Assembly: GCF_902489365.1 (NCBI RefSeq)
Contig: NZ_CABTZR010000099.1
Span: forward strand, 1-6,558
Direction: 5' to 3'
DNA from: an uncultured Corynebacterium sp.
GTDB lineage: Bacteria; Actinomycetota; Actinomycetes; Mycobacteriales; Mycobacteriaceae
DNA length: 6,558 bases
The first letter of the stretch is position 1, and every line of letters starts with the position of its first letter. The translations under genes and the position numbers were made by a program. Below are positions 4,852 through 6,558 of this stretch, piece after piece. The notes under the pieces were generated by a model that was not told where the DNA came from, did not search any database, and saw only the letters and a program-made list of their open reading frames with translations.

Positions 4852-5814
4852 CTATAGGTTTTCCGGAAGGGCAAGAATTTTTGCAGCGCGCAGGAACTCT
4901 CGGTGGGCACTGTCAACATCGACGACGGTGACCAGCGTGGCATTGGGGTGCTGTCCCCAGTGTCCGCGCAGATCCGCCACGCTCGTTCCGCGCAACCACT
5001 CCGGTTCGCTCACCACCCGCACAGTGGTCGAGGTGGAAAAGAACGGGGCCTTCTGCAACGCCACCATGCAGGTGAGCAGGTCGTGAATCTGAGCCTGATA
5101 GCCCGAGCCGTGCGCCTCGTGAAACTCGAAGTAGAAACGCATAATCTCCGGTAGGACCTCCGATACTGGGTGCTGCGCGAGCGCTTCGCGTAGCCGTTCC
5201 AGCTGCGTTGGGCCGATGAGCATCGTCTCAGTGACGTTGAGTGGGCACAGCGTGATAGGCCGCGTGGCGGAAGCAAAGACGTCGCGCGCAGCATGCGGGT
5301 CGACCCAGAAGTTCCACTCCGCGGTGGGCGTGGTGTTGCCGGGATAATTAATCGCGCCGCCCATAACGGTAACGTCCGCAAACGAGGCATAGTCGGCGGC
5401 ATTCGCCGCGGCGAAATACGCTGCATTAGTCAGCGGGCCTGTCACGATGAGGTGCGCGTTGCGGTCCGCAGCTTCGGCCCAGATGCTGGTCCACTCGGCA
5501 GGCTCAGCATTAGCGTGCTCCTCCGGCACGCTCAGGTACCCAAGGCCGCTTGGGCCGTGGGTTTCCGGAGTGGTTACCAGCTCCACCTGGCTGGGCTCCG
5601 GAAGCCCCGCCGCGACGCGCACCTCATCCAGGCCGCACAGTTGCAGGATGTAGGAAGCATTGCGGGTGGTCTGTTCAATCCCTACGTTTCCTGCGGTGGT
5701 GGTAACCCCGACTAGTTCGATCTCTCCGGCACGGTGAAGCGCGGCGAGATAGATCAACGCAAGGGCATCGTCGATGCCAGGATCACAATCAAGGAGAACA
5801 GGCTGGGCGGTCAT
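4852..5814 (-). CDS. Inosine/uridine-preferring nucleoside hydrolase family protein
   Basis: A 320-aa cytosolic enzyme predicted to hydrolyse the N-glycosidic bond of ribonucleosides, giving ribose and free base for salvage. All family hallmarks are present: the calcium-binding motif LLDCDPGIDDALAL (7-20; D9, D11, D15 and D16), TTAGN with N43, the HGPSGLG motif (86-92), VTGPLTN (124-130) with the backbone-coordinating Thr region, VMGGAI (150-155), EWNFWVDPHAA (166-176; E166 and N168 contact ribose in characterised relatives), and the late HD pair in IHDLLTCMVAL (243-253; H244 likely general acid, D245 calcium ligand). Length is standard (about 310-320 aa). The preferred base cannot be read from sequence. 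The start at 5814 (MTAQPVLLDCDPG) is fixed by the position of the N-terminal motif; its SD is weak, and the ABC-F stop is only 13 nt upstream, so expression probably depends on co-transcription. Confidence 0.94.
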   Translation of the reverse strand: MTAQPVLLDCDPGIDDALALIYLAALHRAGEIELVGVTTTAGNVGIEQTTRNASYILQLCGLDEVRVAAGLPEPSQVELVTTPETHGPSGLGYLSVPEEHANAEPAEWTSIWAEAADRNAHLIVTGPLTNAAYFAAANAADYASFADVTVMGGAINYPGNTTPTAEWNFWVDPHAARDVFASATRPITLCPLNVTETMLIGPTQLERLREALAQHPVSEVLPEIMRFYFEFHEAHGSGYQAQIHDLLTCMVALQKAPFFSTSTTVRVVSEPEWLRGTSVADLRGHWGQHPNATLVTVVDVDSAHREFLRAAKILALPENL

Positions 5815-5827
5815 GCCCGAAAGTCTA

Positions 5828-6558
5828 TTAGGCCAATTCCACGATTTCCATGTACTCGTCGTTCCACAAATCCTCATCGCCGTCCGGCATGATGATGACG
5901 CGTTCCGGGTTGAGCGCCTTGACCGCACCCGGGTCGTGGGTAACCAAGACCACGGCGCCGGTGTAGGTGCCCAGGGCATCGAGAACCTGCTCGCGGGACT
6001 GTGGGTCGAGGTTGTTCGTGGGCTCGTCGAGAAGCAGCACATTGGCGCGTGAGGACACCAGCGTTGCTAGCGACAAGCGGGTCTTCTCACCGCCGGAAAG
6101 CGTGCCGGCGGGTTGCTCCAGCTTGTCGCCGGAGAACATGAAGGCGCCCAACAGTCCGCGCAAATCCTGCTGGCCAGCATCCGGGCAGGCCTCAATCGTG
6201 TTTTCCCACACGGTCTTGTCTGGATCGATGTTGTCGTGCTCCTGGGCAAAGTAACCGATGCGCAGGCCGTGGCCGGAGACGATGCCGCCTTCGCCGTCGG
6301 TGCGCTCCACGCCCGCCAGAAGCTTGAGCAGGGTCGTCTTGCCAGCGCCGTTATAGCCCAGCACAACCACGCGGGAGCCCTTGTCGATGGCCAAGTCGAC
6401 GCCAGCGAAGACCTCAAGGGAGCCATACATCTTGGTCAGGCCCTTGGCGTTCATCGGAGTTTTGCCGCAGGGAGCGGGTTCCGGGAATTTGATGTGGGCA
6501 ACCTTATCGGCCACGCGAACGTCATCCAGCTCGTTCATCATGCGCTCAGCACGGTGCA
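5828..6558 (-). CDS. ABC-F family ATPase, C-terminal ABC domain (5' end outside window)
   Basis: The frame enters open from the right edge (HRAER before the first ATG at 6541) and ends in a tandem TAA TAG (5830-5825). The visible ~242 residues comprise the end of the inter-domain linker and the entire second ATPase domain of a soluble duplicated ABC (ABC-F) protein. Numbering from the Met at 6541: linker ADKVAHIKFPEPAPCGKTP (11-29), Walker A GYNGAGKTT (62-70), Q-loop region YFAQEHD (97-103), signature LSGGE (148-152), Walker B VLLLDEPTNNLD (168-179), H-loop VVLVTHD (197-203), and a C-terminus ending NDEYMEIVELA. There are no membrane spans. ABC-F proteins act on ribosomes as translation factors or antibiotic-protection proteins. 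The ATG at 6541 is internal, so this is not a single-domain transporter ATPase. The C-terminal tail does not look like EttA; the exact subgroup is not assignable without the N-terminal half. It heads the nucleoside hydrolase transcript. Confidence 0.93.
   Translation of the reverse strand, partial: HRAERMMNELDDVRVADKVAHIKFPEPAPCGKTPMNAKGLTKMYGSLEVFAGVDLAIDKGSRVVVLGYNGAGKTTLLKLLAGVERTDGEGGIVSGHGLRIGYFAQEHDNIDPDKTVWENTIEACPDAGQQDLRGLLGAFMFSGDKLEQPAGTLSGGEKTRLSLATLVSSRANVLLLDEPTNNLDPQSREQVLDALGTYTGAVVLVTHDPGAVKALNPERVIIMPDGDEDLWNDEYMEIVELA

Noticed and set aside
4728..4943. An N-terminal extension of the DUF2785-like protein to an ATG at 4943
   Set aside because: It would overlap the nucleoside hydrolase gene by about 90 bp, adds low-complexity sequence unlike the family, and ignores the strong SD directly before 4727.
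5293..5715. A + strand open frame of 140 codons over the nucleoside hydrolase
   Set aside because: No start signal or recognisable protein; it is antisense to a gene with all catalytic motifs.
5815..6042. An N-terminal extension of the nucleoside hydrolase to 6042
   Set aside because: The added residues are out-of-frame reading of the ABC-F gene, and the family's DCDPGIDD motif must lie near the N-terminus, which fits the ATG at 5814.

Overview
The window reads like a piece of a high-GC actinobacterial chromosome, most likely Corynebacterium or a close relative. The evidence is the codon bias, gene families typical of that group, and -10 hexamers placed so close to start codons that several mRNAs are probably leaderless. 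This assignment comes from pattern recognition; no database search was possible. Coding density is very high, and no stretch over about 125 bp lacks a gene. I see no tRNA, rRNA, CRISPR array, insertion sequence, phage gene or origin.

Layout. A + strand gene enters from the left edge and ends at 239. It converges on, and overlaps by 4 nt, a minus-strand NAD(P)-binding SDR-type protein (236-925). An 80-bp divergent region follows. Next comes a + strand two-gene operon: an 89-aa ACT-domain protein (1005-1274) and a 454-aa DUF711/UPF0210 'PFL family' protein (1290-2654), a conserved pair of unknown function. After a 72-bp gap, a MerR-family regulator (2727-3416) overlaps a two-span membrane protein (3409-3993). 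This pair sits behind a textbook MerR-type promoter: -35 and -10 separated by 19 bp and filled by a 9-bp perfect dyad.

The right half is on the minus strand. Read in transcription order, an ABC-F ATPase (C-terminal part, entering from the right edge, 6558-5828) is followed after 13 nt by a nucleoside hydrolase (5814-4852). A 124-nt gap then leads to a DUF2785-like alpha-helical protein (4727-3990), which ends tail-to-tail, with a 4-nt overlap, against the membrane protein gene.

How the genes may work together. The ACT protein could be a small-molecule sensor for its DUF711 partner. The MerR protein probably autoregulates itself and the membrane protein as one coupled unit. The ABC-F and nucleoside hydrolase genes are likely co-transcribed but have no obvious biochemical link. 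There is no clear defence system or mobile island. The least explained parts are the MerR/membrane-protein module and the ACT/DUF711 pair.
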